A stretch of 64,000 nucleotides of DNA. Source: an uncultured Opitutales bacterium. GTDB taxonomy: Bacteria; Verrucomicrobiota; Verrucomicrobiia; Opitutales; Intestinicryptomonadaceae. The stretch spans positions 1-64,000 of the forward strand of contig CALXLK010000010.1 in assembly GCA_944389175.1 (NCBI GenBank). Reading direction: 5' to 3'. Positions within the stretch are counted from its first letter, which is position 1, and the number at the start of each line of letters is the position of its first letter. Positions 36,815 through 45,819 of this stretch are shown here, one piece after another. Both the position numbers and the translations under genes were made by a program. The notes below the pieces were generated by a model, which was not told the DNA's origin, did no database searches, and worked only from the letters and a program-made list of their open reading frames with translations.

Positions 36815-37645
36815 ATGAAAGTGAAAAAAACGCTTATTGACGAAATATCCGCCTACGATGCGGTGGTAATAACCGGCGCATCGTCGGGTATAGGGGAAGA
36901 ATTTGCATTGTGGGTTTTGGAGGCGTCTCGCTGCAGCCGGTCGCATACGGTGGTTTACGCACTATCGCGCACGAGGCCGATATTTGATTGCGAAGCTTTT
37001 AAATGGATTGAATGCGACCTCACCGATATGCGGGCGTTGGAATCGGCCGTATCGGCGATAAAATCGGATATTCGATCATGTTTTCAGCGGGCTCCGAAAA
37101 TCCTTCTCATAAACAATTCCGGTTTCGGCGCATACGGGCAGTTCCCGAGCCCGAGCATAGGCCGAAATATTGATATGATAAACTTAAACGCGGCGGCGCT
37201 GACGCGCCTTTGCGCGGATTTCCTGCCCGAGATAAAGGCGGGTAGGGGGGCGATAATAAACATTTCAAGCACCGCGTCCTTTCAGGCGTGTCCGCAGTTG
37301 TCGGTTTATGCGGCGACAAAGGCGTATGTGCGCAGCTTTTCGCTATCGCTTTCATACGAACTCGGGAAATGCGGGGCGAAGTGCCTTTGCGTTTGCCCGG
37401 GGCCGACAAAGAGCATGTTTTTTAAGGCGGCGGGCTTTGACGAGGCCCCAATGCCCGCGTGGTTCGGCCATAAGCCCCACCATGTGGTGGAGGCGTCTTT
37501 TCGGGCGCTTGCCAAGGGAAAGGGCATTGTCGTAGTGGGTCTGTTAAACAAACTTCAAAGCGTTTTGGTGCGTTTCGTGCCAGAATTTATATTGCTGAAA
37601 ATTTCCGGGGCAATTTTATCAAAAGTCAGAAAACTTGATAAATAG
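36815..37645 (+). CDS. Short-chain dehydrogenase/reductase (classical SDR)
   Basis: 276 aa from ATG 36815; the frame runs on upstream, but without a plausible protein. NAD(P)-binding TGASSGIG (20-27), the NNSG motif (100-103), catalytic Ser in INISSTAS (~151) and YAATK (Tyr165, Lys169) are all present. The C-terminal part (CVCPGPTKSMFFKAAGF) is typical of the DltE/short-chain oxidoreductase group. The substrate is not predictable. Followed by a 437-nt gap without a recognisable terminator. Confidence 0.88.
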   Translation: MKVKKTLIDEISAYDAVVITGASSGIGEEFALWVLEASRCSRSHTVVYALSRTRPIFDCEAFKWIECDLTDMRALESAVSAIKSDIRSCFQRAPKILLINNSGFGAYGQFPSPSIGRNIDMINLNAAALTRLCADFLPEIKAGRGAIINISSTASFQACPQLSVYAATKAYVRSFSLSLSYELGKCGAKCLCVCPGPTKSMFFKAAGFDEAPMPAWFGHKPHHVVEASFRALAKGKGIVVVGLLNKLQSVLVRFVPEFILLKISGAILSKVRKLDK

Positions 37646-38082
37646 ATACCGCCGTCGCATTAACTACTTAAAGTGCGCGGAATAAAAACATTGAATTTGC
37701 GCGCTTGTTTTGAGATTTTTCTTCTGCTATGGGCGTTTGCGCCTTTAACAATGCGTGATTTCCTCGGCCGCAGGGCGAAGTCTTGCCGGGTCTTCGCGGG
37801 CTTTTCGCTATTGTCGGAAACACTGTGCGCGTTTGTGCAGGGTACTTGGCGGTAGGCTGTTATGACAAATTGTTTCTAATCATGCAGTCGGGGCGCCGCG
37901 GGGAGGCGTGTCGTCTCAACACTGCTCAAAGCAGCCCGGTAGCGCGTGGAGGACTCAATGGGCATTACGCTTGAAAAAATCTTTTTGGGGGAAATGGTAA
38001 AAATCGCGCGTCGATGCTTGCGGGTTTTGCTGCTTGATTTTTTTAGTCTGTTATGAGATACTAAGGCAGTACAGGTTTTAAT
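37646..38082. other. 437-nt gap
   Basis: Small frames only; no protein pattern, RNA gene or repeat seen. Confidence 0.4.
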
Positions 38083-38196
38083 ATGATTTTTAATCCAAAG
38101 GCAAAGGCGGCAAACATTATATTGGCTGCAGTTTACATTGTGGTTTTGGCCTCACTATTTGCGGGGGCGCTTTGCTGGCAGTTTTTGCGCGGATAG
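38083..38196 (+). CDS. Possible 37-aa single-span membrane protein
   Basis: Reads MIFNPKAKAANIILAAVYIV, continues VLASLFAGALCWQFLRG and stops at TAG 38194-38196. The composition is a basic N-terminus, one ~23-residue hydrophobic helix and a basic C-terminal end, as in many small bacterial membrane proteins. An AGG lies 10 nt before ATG. It ends 11 nt before gpsA and could be its operon partner. No homologue is recalled; it may be chance. Confidence 0.4.
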   Translation: MIFNPKAKAANIILAAVYIVVLASLFAGALCWQFLRG

Positions 38197-38207
38197 CTCT
38201 AAAATTT

Positions 38208-39203
38208 ATGGGAAATATAAACAAGGTGGCCGTAGTTGGCGCGGGAGCGTGGGGAACTTCGCTTTCGATAATTTTATCGAAAAACGTCGGGGAGGTTTCG
38301 GTCTGGGCCAGGGAGCCTGAGATTGTGGCCTCGGTGAATTCCCAGCGGCTAAACAAGATGTTTTTGCCCCAGGTGAAAGTCCCCGAAAAGGTGTTTTTTT
38401 CCGGCGACGCGGGGGAGGTTCTCGACGGCGCCGATATGGTGGTATGGGTTATGCCGATTAAATTCCTGGCCGCTACGGCAAGGCAGTTTTCGCCGTTTAT
38501 AAAATCGGGGTCGATACAGCTAAATGCGGGGAAAGGCATTGAAATTGGCACGTGGAAACGCCCGTCGCAGCTGCTTAGGGAAAACATTGCCAATGGAAGT
38601 TCGTTCGGCTCTCTAATGGGGCCGAATATAGCCTACGAAGTGGCCCAGGACAAGTACGCCGAAGCCGTCGTAGCCCTCGATGTCCATTCCGACGGCGTCG
38701 AGGCGGCGAAATGCTTTTGCACGCCCCATTTTAGGGTGCGCGCAGTCGACGATGTCGTCGGCGTGGAAATCGGCGCGGCTTTAAAAAATATAGTGGCGTT
38801 GGCGGCGGGCTTTTGCGACGGCATGAAATTGGGCGCAAACACCAAGGCCATAGTCATGGCGCGCGGCTTTCAGGAAATTTACCGCGCGGCGTCGGCCTTG
38901 GGGGCATGGAGCGATTCTTTTATAAAAGAGTCGGCTATTTTAGGCGACGTGCTGACTACATGCATGAGCCCCGACTCGCGCAACCGCACTACCGGCGAAC
39001 GCCTTGGGTGCGGCATGAGCGCCGCCGAGGCCGTAGCCGAGTTAAAGGGCAGGGTATGCGCCGGCTTGGAGACCATTCAAATATGCAGAATGTTTGAAAA
39101 TTCCTACCATGTAAGGCTTCCCATAATGACTGCCTTATGCGACCTTTCGGAAGGCAAGATTGATGTTAAGACATGTCTTAATAACATGCTTTCCGGAAAG
39201 TAG
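38208..39203 (+). CDS. gpsA: Glycerol-3-phosphate dehydrogenase [NAD(P)+]
   Basis: 331 aa from ATG 38208; the frame extends to 38172 but residue 1 of the conserved core is MGNINKVAVVGAGAWGTSLS. NAD-binding GAGAWG, the second block GPNIAYEVAQ, catalytic-Lys region GVEIGAALKNIVALAAGFCDGMKLG, and RNRTTGERLG near the C-terminus mark GpsA. It makes sn-glycerol-3-phosphate for phospholipids from dihydroxyacetone phosphate in the cytoplasm. The terminator-like tandem array follows the stop by about 40 nt. Confidence 0.95.
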   Translation: MGNINKVAVVGAGAWGTSLSIILSKNVGEVSVWAREPEIVASVNSQRLNKMFLPQVKVPEKVFFSGDAGEVLDGADMVVWVMPIKFLAATARQFSPFIKSGSIQLNAGKGIEIGTWKRPSQLLRENIANGSSFGSLMGPNIAYEVAQDKYAEAVVALDVHSDGVEAAKCFCTPHFRVRAVDDVVGVEIGAALKNIVALAAGFCDGMKLGANTKAIVMARGFQEIYRAASALGAWSDSFIKESAILGDVLTTCMSPDSRNRTTGERLGCGMSAAEAVAELKGRVCAGLETIQICRMFENSYHVRLPIMTALCDLSEGKIDVKTCLNNMLSGK

Positions 39204-39241
39204 CTTTTTTATAATCAGAGTTTTCAATCGCAACCCCCGAA

Positions 39242-39749
39242 GGGCGCTGTTGTTTTAAGTTCTATTTTTAATTTACGCATGCAAGAAAGCGGCCAAGACG
39301 ACAATTTGGCCGCCTTCTTATGTTTTTGACTCGGCGTTATTTCTTGTCTGAGGCGTCTGAAAATACCTGCCCCCCCTGAAGGGCGCTGTTGTTTTAAGTT
39401 TCGCCTTTGGAATTTATAAATGCAAAAAGAAAGCGGCTCAAACTACTATTTGGCCGCTTTTTGTGTCTTTGACTCGGCGTTGTTTCTTGTCTGAGGCGTT
39501 TGAAAATACCGCGACCCATGAAAGGCGCTGTTGTTTTAAGTTTCGCCTTTGGAAATTATAAATGCAAAAAAAAGCGGCTCAAACTACAATTTGGCCGGCT
39601 TCTTGTGTTTTTGACTCGGCGTTGTTTCTTGTCTGAGGCGTTTGAAAATACCTGCCCCCCCTGAAGGGCACTGTTGTTTTAAGTTTCACATTTGGAATTT
39701 ATAAATGCAAAAAAAAGCGGCTCAAACTACAATTTGGCCGCTTTTTTTT
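39242..39749. repeat. Four-copy ~140-bp tandem repeat carrying terminator-like hairpins
   Basis: Units begin at 39242, 39381, 39523 and 39666 (periods 139, 142, 143). Each starts with GGGCGCTGTTGTTTTAAGTT or a close variant and contains an A-rich GCGGC ... GCCGC T-rich stem; the first three then continue with TTTGACTCGGCGTT and CTTGTCTGAGGCGT. The last unit stops after its hairpin (39709-39721 pairs with 39737-39749), where it reaches the 3' end of the minus-strand gene. The array fills the gap between convergent genes. Copies 1 and 3 have lost part of the pairing or U-tract. Confidence 0.92.
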
Positions 39750-39762
39750 ATTCTGTTTTGCC

Positions 39763-41397
39763 TTATTCTGATTGCTGGGGCTGTTCTTGAGTCTTGGTCT
39801 CGCCCGTATCTTGAGCGTCGGGCACGTCGGCCGGCTGGCCGTTCGGGGCCTCTTCTTCGGAGGTTTTTGCCTGGTCTTCGGGTTTGTCGCCATTGTCCTC
39901 AGCGGCCGGCTGGGGCTTTTCGACGGGCTCGTCGTTTACGGGCTCGGATACGGCCTTCTGCGATTTGTCCTTTGGCTTGGGCAGATAGGGGTTTGCCTGG
40001 AGCGTCGTATCGGAGTATTCAACCACATAGCCCTCCGATATCAGCCACGAGAGCTCGCTGTAGACGGCGTTTAAGTCGGCCTTCTGCTCGTCGGTGAGCT
40101 CCGAGGTTTGCGGCGTGCCCTCTCCCTTTTCGTCAACCAAGGCCGCCGGGACTTCCATGCCCAGGAATTTATACGGGACCTCCGCCGCCTTTATCGCCGG
40201 ATTCATCAGCACGAAATCAAAAATCTTTTGCGGGCGCTCCGCCAGCGTTTCGCCCTCGGTGAGGAATTTGCGCTTTATAAGCGATACGAAGGCATATCCC
40301 TTGCTGCCGCGTTTGTACACGGCAAACCCGCTGCGGCGCAGCTTGCCGCGCATGTTGTTGGCCGTCTCAATCGGGAAGCGTTTTTCCTTGCGGATTGCCT
40401 CCTCCATATTCCTGCGGATTCTGCCCATGGGCATGCGGTCTATGTTTGAGGCGTTCATTCTCACCTGTTCGTACACCTTGACAAATTCTTCGTTCGTTGA
40501 TTCGTCAATGTACTTTTTTGCCTCTTCGGGCGTTTCAAAAATCTTTTCCTGACCCTCGGGGGCGTTCTTGAGCTTGTAGACTTTCTTCGTTTTTGTCTGC
40601 TCGAGCCACTGGTTGACGGCCTCCGGGCTCTTGACGGATTCTATCGTTTCAAGGAACGCATCGTAGGGCATTTTTGCAAAATGCTCCTTGTGGTATTCGC
40701 GCAACGCTTTCTGGTACAAATGCCAGTTCGGCGCGCCGATGAGATCCCCCGTGAGTTTGCAGCGGTTTACAACCGTAAAGGCCCCCTTTGGCGGCTCGGC
40801 CTCTATTTCGGCGGGTTCAAACATCTCCTCAAACTTGTAATCAAGCGCCGCATTTTTTGCCGAGGCCTCGTCCTCAAAGGGAATATTTAGCGGCTGGGCG
40901 CAGAAGAGGGGCTTTACAATGTTGTCGGAATCGGGGAGATTCTTCGCCAGAATGACCATTCGCTCCCTCTTTTCGAGGATCAGATGGGCTATGTCAAAAA
41001 GCTGGTAGGTGCGCTTCGAGGCCTTGATGATCTCGCTTAATTTGTTGAACGGGACATCCTCCGGGAAAATTTGGACGTCCATGGTAAAGACGAACGGCGC
41101 GTACGGCTTTTTCTTGTCGGAGCCTTTTGCGAATTTCTTGAACGGGCGCTTCTTAAAATTTGACCGCGAATCGTCGCCGTCGGCTGCCTTAGAGTCGTAG
41201 CGCGGGCGCCTGCGTTCTGGCGCGTCTTTCGAAAAATCCTTTCTGCGGAAACTTTTTTTGAATTCTTTGCCGCGGGAGGGGCGCGTTGAATCTCCAATAT
41301 TGGAGCTCGGCGTCCAAGCAGTCTGGAATTGGAGGTTGGAAAGTTCGCTCAGGTCGACCAGAGGCTGGCTTGTTTTGTTTGATTCGTCTTCTGACAT
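39763..41397 (-). CDS. Conserved-looking unknown protein with basic N- and acidic C-terminal tails
   Basis: 544 aa from ATG 41397 (frame open to 41430). The N-terminal ~110 residues are Arg/Lys-rich and disordered (KEFKKSFRRKDFSKDAPERRRPRYD). A folded middle (~115-460) starts at FVFTMDVQIFPEDVPFNKLSE. The C-terminal ~70 residues are acidic and Pro/Gln-rich (EDQAKTSEEEAPNGQPADVP). The middle contains IDRMPMGRIRRNMEEAIRKEKRFPIE, which could contact nucleic acid. No signal peptide. I do not recognise the family; a role in RNA or nucleoid binding is only suggested by charge. Confidence 0.75.
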   Translation of the reverse strand: MSEDESNKTSQPLVDLSELSNLQFQTAWTPSSNIGDSTRPSRGKEFKKSFRRKDFSKDAPERRRPRYDSKAADGDDSRSNFKKRPFKKFAKGSDKKKPYAPFVFTMDVQIFPEDVPFNKLSEIIKASKRTYQLFDIAHLILEKRERMVILAKNLPDSDNIVKPLFCAQPLNIPFEDEASAKNAALDYKFEEMFEPAEIEAEPPKGAFTVVNRCKLTGDLIGAPNWHLYQKALREYHKEHFAKMPYDAFLETIESVKSPEAVNQWLEQTKTKKVYKLKNAPEGQEKIFETPEEAKKYIDESTNEEFVKVYEQVRMNASNIDRMPMGRIRRNMEEAIRKEKRFPIETANNMRGKLRRSGFAVYKRGSKGYAFVSLIKRKFLTEGETLAERPQKIFDFVLMNPAIKAAEVPYKFLGMEVPAALVDEKGEGTPQTSELTDEQKADLNAVYSELSWLISEGYVVEYSDTTLQANPYLPKPKDKSQKAVSEPVNDEPVEKPQPAAEDNGDKPEDQAKTSEEEAPNGQPADVPDAQDTGETKTQEQPQQSE

Positions 41398-41618
41398 TTT
41401 TTCTTTTTGTTGGCTATTTATAAAAAGCATGGCGCACTATGCGTCTTGCTGTTATTTAACAAAACGCCAGTAAAAAGTATTTTTGGCTTTAAAGCAATTT
41501 TTTTTTACCGAGACCAAATAAATAATTGTTGTAAAAAAAAAGCTTGCAAATACGCATATCTATGTAAGAATCCAACCACAGAAAAAGTTTTAAAGTTCTT
41601 CTAAAAACAAGGCTAAGT

Positions 41619-42341
41619 ATGAATATGGTAAAATATGCTTTAATTATAGCGGCGGCAGCATTGGCGGGCAGCGCTTTCGCTCAGACAACAACTCCCGCTT
41701 CCAACGCTCAGCAGACGACCTCCGCGGCCACACTGGTCGGCGAAACGCAGGAGGGCAATGTTGTCGTTTCGGTTACGCGTAAAGACGGCGTAATTATCGT
41801 ATCTATGAAAGGCGCGCCCAAGCGCATGCTTTCGAATGCCGACATGCTTCACGAAATGATTTCCACGGCTTTGACTACGATTGGCCACGAATCCAGCATT
41901 GCAAAAGCCGTAGAGGCGGCTTTGGCGACGATTAAGGCCAATATTGCCGATCCCAACGGTTCCGCAGACCAGGAGACGAACATGGTAATAAGGGTCAAGC
42001 CCAATATTGACGCCGGCACCATGGATACTAAGATCGACGCGCTCATCGGCGGCACTAAGTACGACTCCACCACGAAGTCGACTTTCATCGCAGACGGTTC
42101 TGTGACCACGACGGGAACCTTAGTTAGGACTTTGGCAAACGGCGAAACCCAGAGCATCGCCGCCAACGTTACGACTGCGGCAAACGGCCAGATGAATGTA
42201 AATGGCGTCATTACGGATTCGCAGTCGCAGATAGCCTCTCAAGCGCTCACAAATCCGTCGACAGTCTCCAACGCCGCCGCCGATTCTGCCATGGGCTCGG
42301 TGATTCCCGACAATACCATCGTTTCCTCGCAAGAGAAATAA
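41619..42341 (+). CDS. Secreted Ala/Thr-rich unknown protein
   Basis: 240 aa with a clear Sec signal (MNMVKYALIIAAAALAGSAFA, cleavage before QTTTP). The mature part is rich in Ala, Thr, Ser and Gln, with a helical stretch (ADMLHEMISTALTTIGHESSIAKAVEAALATIKANI) between two strand-rich regions. No Cys and no known motif. It stands alone and is followed by a terminator. Confidence 0.8.
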   Translation: MNMVKYALIIAAAALAGSAFAQTTTPASNAQQTTSAATLVGETQEGNVVVSVTRKDGVIIVSMKGAPKRMLSNADMLHEMISTALTTIGHESSIAKAVEAALATIKANIADPNGSADQETNMVIRVKPNIDAGTMDTKIDALIGGTKYDSTTKSTFIADGSVTTTGTLVRTLANGETQSIAANVTTAANGQMNVNGVITDSQSQIASQALTNPSTVSNAAADSAMGSVIPDNTIVSSQEK

Positions 42342-42363
42342 CGCATAAAATTTCTTATGAAGA

Positions 42364-42390
42364 AGCCGGGTTTGATCCCGGCTTTTTTTT
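42364..42390 (+). terminator. Intrinsic terminator
   Basis: Stem AGCCGGG (42364-42370) / CCCGGCT (42377-42383) followed by seven T, 23 nt after the stop codon. Confidence 0.92.
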
Positions 42391-42425
42391 GTTCATAGCC
42401 GGCGCGTTTGCTTCTGTTTTTTTGA

Positions 42426-42454
42426 TTGATATGGAGCCGCGAAAAAAATACAAT
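42426..42454 (+). promoter_or_regulatory. Sigma70-like promoter, apparently giving a leaderless mRNA
   Basis: TTGATA (42426-42431), 17-nt spacer, TACAAT (42449-42454). The receptor-like gene ATG is at 42462, so transcription would start at or within a base or two of the start codon. Confidence 0.5.
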
Positions 42455-42461
42455 TTGCAAG

Positions 42462-44345
42462 ATGAGTTTTTTTAGGACACTGCGAATAAAGCTTTTTTAC
42501 ATTTTCGTATTTGCCGCCGCGATATCGATCCTGCCGTGCTACATGGTTGTCGATGGCCATCTTTCAAGGTTGAAGGCAAGCAAAAAACAGAGGGAGGCCG
42601 TGCGGCTGCTTAGTTGTCTGGCCGATTTTTCAAACGGCATGTATTCAAGGGACAATTCCATTGCGGACGTTTCCAAGACATCGTTGCAGTCGGCAATATC
42701 CGACCTTTGTTCGCATTATGAAATGCAGGCGCAGAGCAGTGTTAGGGTGAGGTCTCTGTTTTCTAAACAGGCGTTTGCCAATATGCAAAAAAGCATGCGG
42801 CCCGGGGCAATTTCGGATATGGCAGGCGTTATAGTCGAGAAAAACTTATTTTCCGATTATCATTCAGGTATGGGGCTTTTGATGGAGGTCTCGGGTTCTT
42901 ATATCCCGTCGATAATGTCGGATTTGTTTTTGTTTAGATCCTCTATGGCAAGGGCGGACGACCAGCCGAAGGTGTCTGCAGCCGTTCCTATTTTTACGAG
43001 AATCTCAATACAGATACGTTCGATGATTTATAAGTTCGGACTTTCCGCATCCGACAATTCGTACAAGATTTCTTCGCAGATATATGAAAAGACGAATAGG
43101 CTAAGCGCACAATTAATTCGCGCGGAAAAGTTGGCGGCTCAGTCCGGCCAGTCGAACGATGCCCGCAGCGGATTAATCGATGCTGTCGATTCCATCGAAA
43201 GGCAAATATTCGATATTTGGACGTCCTCCAACAAAGACTTGTTAACTCTCCTTGAGAAGAAAATTTCCGCCGAAGATGCCGATTTACGCATGTTTATCCT
43301 CGTTTTTTGCGCGGTGTTTGCCTGCGCGCTTGCGCTTTGTCTTTTCATAGCCCACTCAGTGCTGGCTGGAATGTCCAAAATTTCGGAAACTCTAAATTTG
43401 GCGTCTATGGGCAATATGAAGGGCGCCAGGGAGGCTTGCGATAGAAATTCCTCAAGCTTTGCCGAATTCGGCGATATGGGGGAGTGCGTGTTGACCATAG
43501 TAACATACATGGGCGAACTCGTCGACAACACGAGGAAAATTGCGGAGACCTCAAACAGAATCAACCTGATGCTAAACAGCATGAACGCAACTAAAATGTC
43601 GCTGCTGGTATCAATAAAAGACGCATTTGCCGAGGCAAATAAACAGATTCAGGCCGACTATGAGTTCGTCTCCTCCGAGGCTAAAAAACTGGGCGACTGT
43701 TCGGGCAAGATAATCGATATAGAGCGAAGCCTGAAGAATACGCGCAAATACGGAGGGCTTTTGCGCGAAAACATAACCTCTGTTGCGGGAATTTCGGCCG
43801 ACTTGTCAAAAGGCCTTTCGGAATGCAGGAATATATTGGACAAACTCTCCTCGTTTGCTTCGTCGTTGAACGATTCGGCAAAACGGATAAACCTGCTGGG
43901 CCTCGATCTCTCTGTTATCGCGCGCCGACTCGGCGAGAGCTCGGAGGGCGCAGATACTTTGGCGTCCCAAATACGCATGGTTTCCAGGCAAGTCGGAGTG
44001 CTCGTCGTCGACGTGGATTCCCTCAGAACTCAAATGGCAAACATAGTATCCCAGGGACTTGCAGGCAGTGCGAAAATAGGCGAGGTCGCCGAATCGTCAA
44101 AGCTCACCAGCGAGGAAATAGACTCTCTTTCGAATGAATCTTACAGCGGCATTTCAAGCCTGTCCGTGCAAATTTCATCGATAGCCTCCTCGCTTAAAAG
44201 CAACATTTCTTCCGGATTTTCCTACGAGGCTTCTGTCCAGGACATCGACGACATAAAAGAATCAATCAAAGATATTTCCTCGATTGTCAAAAAGTCCTCC
44301 GACAGCGTCGACGCGTTGCGCATCAAAATTAGGGAGTTGAGATAG
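42462..44345 (+). CDS. Membrane receptor with degenerate methyl-accepting signalling domain
   Basis: 627 aa. One N-terminal membrane helix (~9-30), a periplasmic helical region of ~240 residues, a second helix (~276-302) and a long cytoplasmic coiled coil. Around residues 474-510 the sequence NLLGLDLSVIARRLGESSEG aligns by eye with the MCP hairpin consensus (NLLALNAAIEAARAGE), but with several substitutions at the kinase-contact tip. No HAMP domain is obvious and no che gene is in the window. It may be a diverged chemoreceptor or a coiled-coil scaffold. Confidence 0.7.
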   Translation: MSFFRTLRIKLFYIFVFAAAISILPCYMVVDGHLSRLKASKKQREAVRLLSCLADFSNGMYSRDNSIADVSKTSLQSAISDLCSHYEMQAQSSVRVRSLFSKQAFANMQKSMRPGAISDMAGVIVEKNLFSDYHSGMGLLMEVSGSYIPSIMSDLFLFRSSMARADDQPKVSAAVPIFTRISIQIRSMIYKFGLSASDNSYKISSQIYEKTNRLSAQLIRAEKLAAQSGQSNDARSGLIDAVDSIERQIFDIWTSSNKDLLTLLEKKISAEDADLRMFILVFCAVFACALALCLFIAHSVLAGMSKISETLNLASMGNMKGAREACDRNSSSFAEFGDMGECVLTIVTYMGELVDNTRKIAETSNRINLMLNSMNATKMSLLVSIKDAFAEANKQIQADYEFVSSEAKKLGDCSGKIIDIERSLKNTRKYGGLLRENITSVAGISADLSKGLSECRNILDKLSSFASSLNDSAKRINLLGLDLSVIARRLGESSEGADTLASQIRMVSRQVGVLVVDVDSLRTQMANIVSQGLAGSAKIGEVAESSKLTSEEIDSLSNESYSGISSLSVQISSIASSLKSNISSGFSYEASVQDIDDIKESIKDISSIVKKSSDSVDALRIKIRELR

Positions 44346-44580
44346 CCGGGGGTGTTTAGGCGCATTTTGAATAATCTCGATGCCGCTTGAACTTCGATGT
44401 GTTTTGTGCTGAGCCCGTGCGCTATCCCATAGCATGGGCGAGCCTGGTGGCGGAATTGGCATGATTTCGCCCTTTCTTTTGCCGGGGATACCTTTCGTCT
44501 TGCTCCGCAATGGAGCCATTTGTTTACGAGAAGGATAAAATGGCTTGCATAAGAAGTTGAGGCGTTTTAGGCTCAACTTC

Positions 44581-45792
44581 ATGTTGTATCCATCCGTGCC
44601 AAGATCTTATAAAACCGTATTGTTGATATTGCTATTCTTTTCATCTTTCCTGTATGCGGACAGATCCAAGAATAGCGACAACAACATAGAGAAAATAGAC
44701 AGGAATTTTGCGCCGTCGAAATTCGGCGACATAAAGCCCGCTTACATGAATGCGCTAAAAAAGCCGTTTGTCTTGGAGGGGTTTGCTTGGTTTGACAAGG
44801 AGGGGCTTTTAAACAGGATTCCCAAAAACGTTGACAGAAAAGATGTAAATTACGGCGTTATATCCTTGGCCGCCCATACTTCCGGGGGCGTTGTGAGGTT
44901 TAGAACCGACTCGCCTTTTATAACGCTTAGGGCGCGTCTGAACAAAACAACGCCAATTTTCGGACACATGCCCGATACCGGCTCTTCCGGCTTTGACTTG
45001 TTTTGCGAAACAAATATATATCTAAAAACGGTTAATCCCCGCCATAACGCGCATGCCACCCCCGATGTTTTAGAGGTTCTACTATACAAAAAAAGCAAGA
45101 ACTCTCCCCGAAAAATGAGGGATTATAGCCTCTATCTGCCGCTTTACAACGGCGTAAAAACGCTTGAAATAGGGGTGGAAGCCGACGCTAAATTCGAGAG
45201 TGTGCGGCCGCATAAAATACCTAAGCCGGTGCTTTTTTACGGCTCGTCGATAACGCAGGGGGCATGCGCGTCGAGACCGTCAAATTCTTACGTGGCTATG
45301 CTTGCAAGAAAGCTCGATTTCCCAATGATTAACTTTGGATTTTCCGGGAGCGCCAAGGGCGAAAAAAAGATGGCCCAACTTATAGCTTCGCTCGATTTAG
45401 CGGCGTTTGTCCTCGACTACGACTACAACGCCCCCGATATCGAACATTTGAAAAAGACCCACGAGCCGTTCTTTAAAATAGTGCGCAAAGCCCATCCGGA
45501 TTTGCCCATAGTTATACTGGGCAAGATTGAGGCGGGCAAGTCTGCGCGCGCCGATGTAATAAGAAAGACTTACGAAAACGCCGTCGCGGCCGGGGATAAA
45601 AAAGTCTGGTATGTTCCAAGCCCCGAACTCGTCAAAGGAGTTGATATGTCTTATATGCTTGTAGACGGCTGCCATCCAAACGATTTGGGATTTTATGTGA
45701 TGTTTAAAAATGTGCTGCCGGTGCTAAAAAAAGCGCTTGAATCTTCGGCGGATGGCAATTTGGGAGCACAAAAAAAAGAGGCGGGCAATTAA
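44581..45792 (+). CDS. Secreted SGNH/GDSL-type esterase with N-terminal jelly-roll domain
   Basis: 403 aa from ATG 44581, which opens a signal peptide (SYKTVLLILLFFSSFLYA). Residues ~60-210 form the beta-rich SGNH N-terminal domain with the GSSGFDLF segment that corresponds to the GxDLY family name. The hydrolase domain starts at KPVLFYGSSITQGACA (catalytic Ser ~223) and ends with DGCHPNDLGFY (Asp-His). Such enzymes deacetylate polysaccharides such as xylan or acetylated sugars. A bidirectional terminator overlaps the stop codon. Confidence 0.87.
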   Translation: MLYPSVPRSYKTVLLILLFFSSFLYADRSKNSDNNIEKIDRNFAPSKFGDIKPAYMNALKKPFVLEGFAWFDKEGLLNRIPKNVDRKDVNYGVISLAAHTSGGVVRFRTDSPFITLRARLNKTTPIFGHMPDTGSSGFDLFCETNIYLKTVNPRHNAHATPDVLEVLLYKKSKNSPRKMRDYSLYLPLYNGVKTLEIGVEADAKFESVRPHKIPKPVLFYGSSITQGACASRPSNSYVAMLARKLDFPMINFGFSGSAKGEKKMAQLIASLDLAAFVLDYDYNAPDIEHLKKTHEPFFKIVRKAHPDLPIVILGKIEAGKSARADVIRKTYENAVAAGDKKVWYVPSPELVKGVDMSYMLVDGCHPNDLGFYVMFKNVLPVLKKALESSADGNLGAQKKEAGN

Positions 45793-45808
45793 GCCGCCTC
45801 TCTTTTTT
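45777..45808. terminator. Bidirectional intrinsic terminator
   Basis: AGAGGCGG (45777-45784) pairs with CCGCCTCT (45794-45801), flanked by A-run and T-run. It overlaps the esterase stop codon and lies before the end of the convergent minus-strand gene. Confidence 0.85.
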
Positions 45809-45819
45809 ACCTTTCTCTC

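Noticed and set aside
39242..39749. CRISPR array or protein-coding repeat
   Set aside because: Unit length ~140 bp with no variable spacers; short frames change between copies.
39705..40097. Plus-strand frame beginning with a plausible membrane segment
   Set aside because: It starts in the last repeat unit and then runs antisense through the minus-strand 544-aa gene; its later part is Arg-rich shadow sequence.
44442..44461. GCCTGGTGGCGGAATTGGCA, like the 5' end of a leucine tRNA
   Set aside because: No anticodon arm, T-loop (GGTTCGA) or matching acceptor end follows; at most a fragment, and chance is possible.
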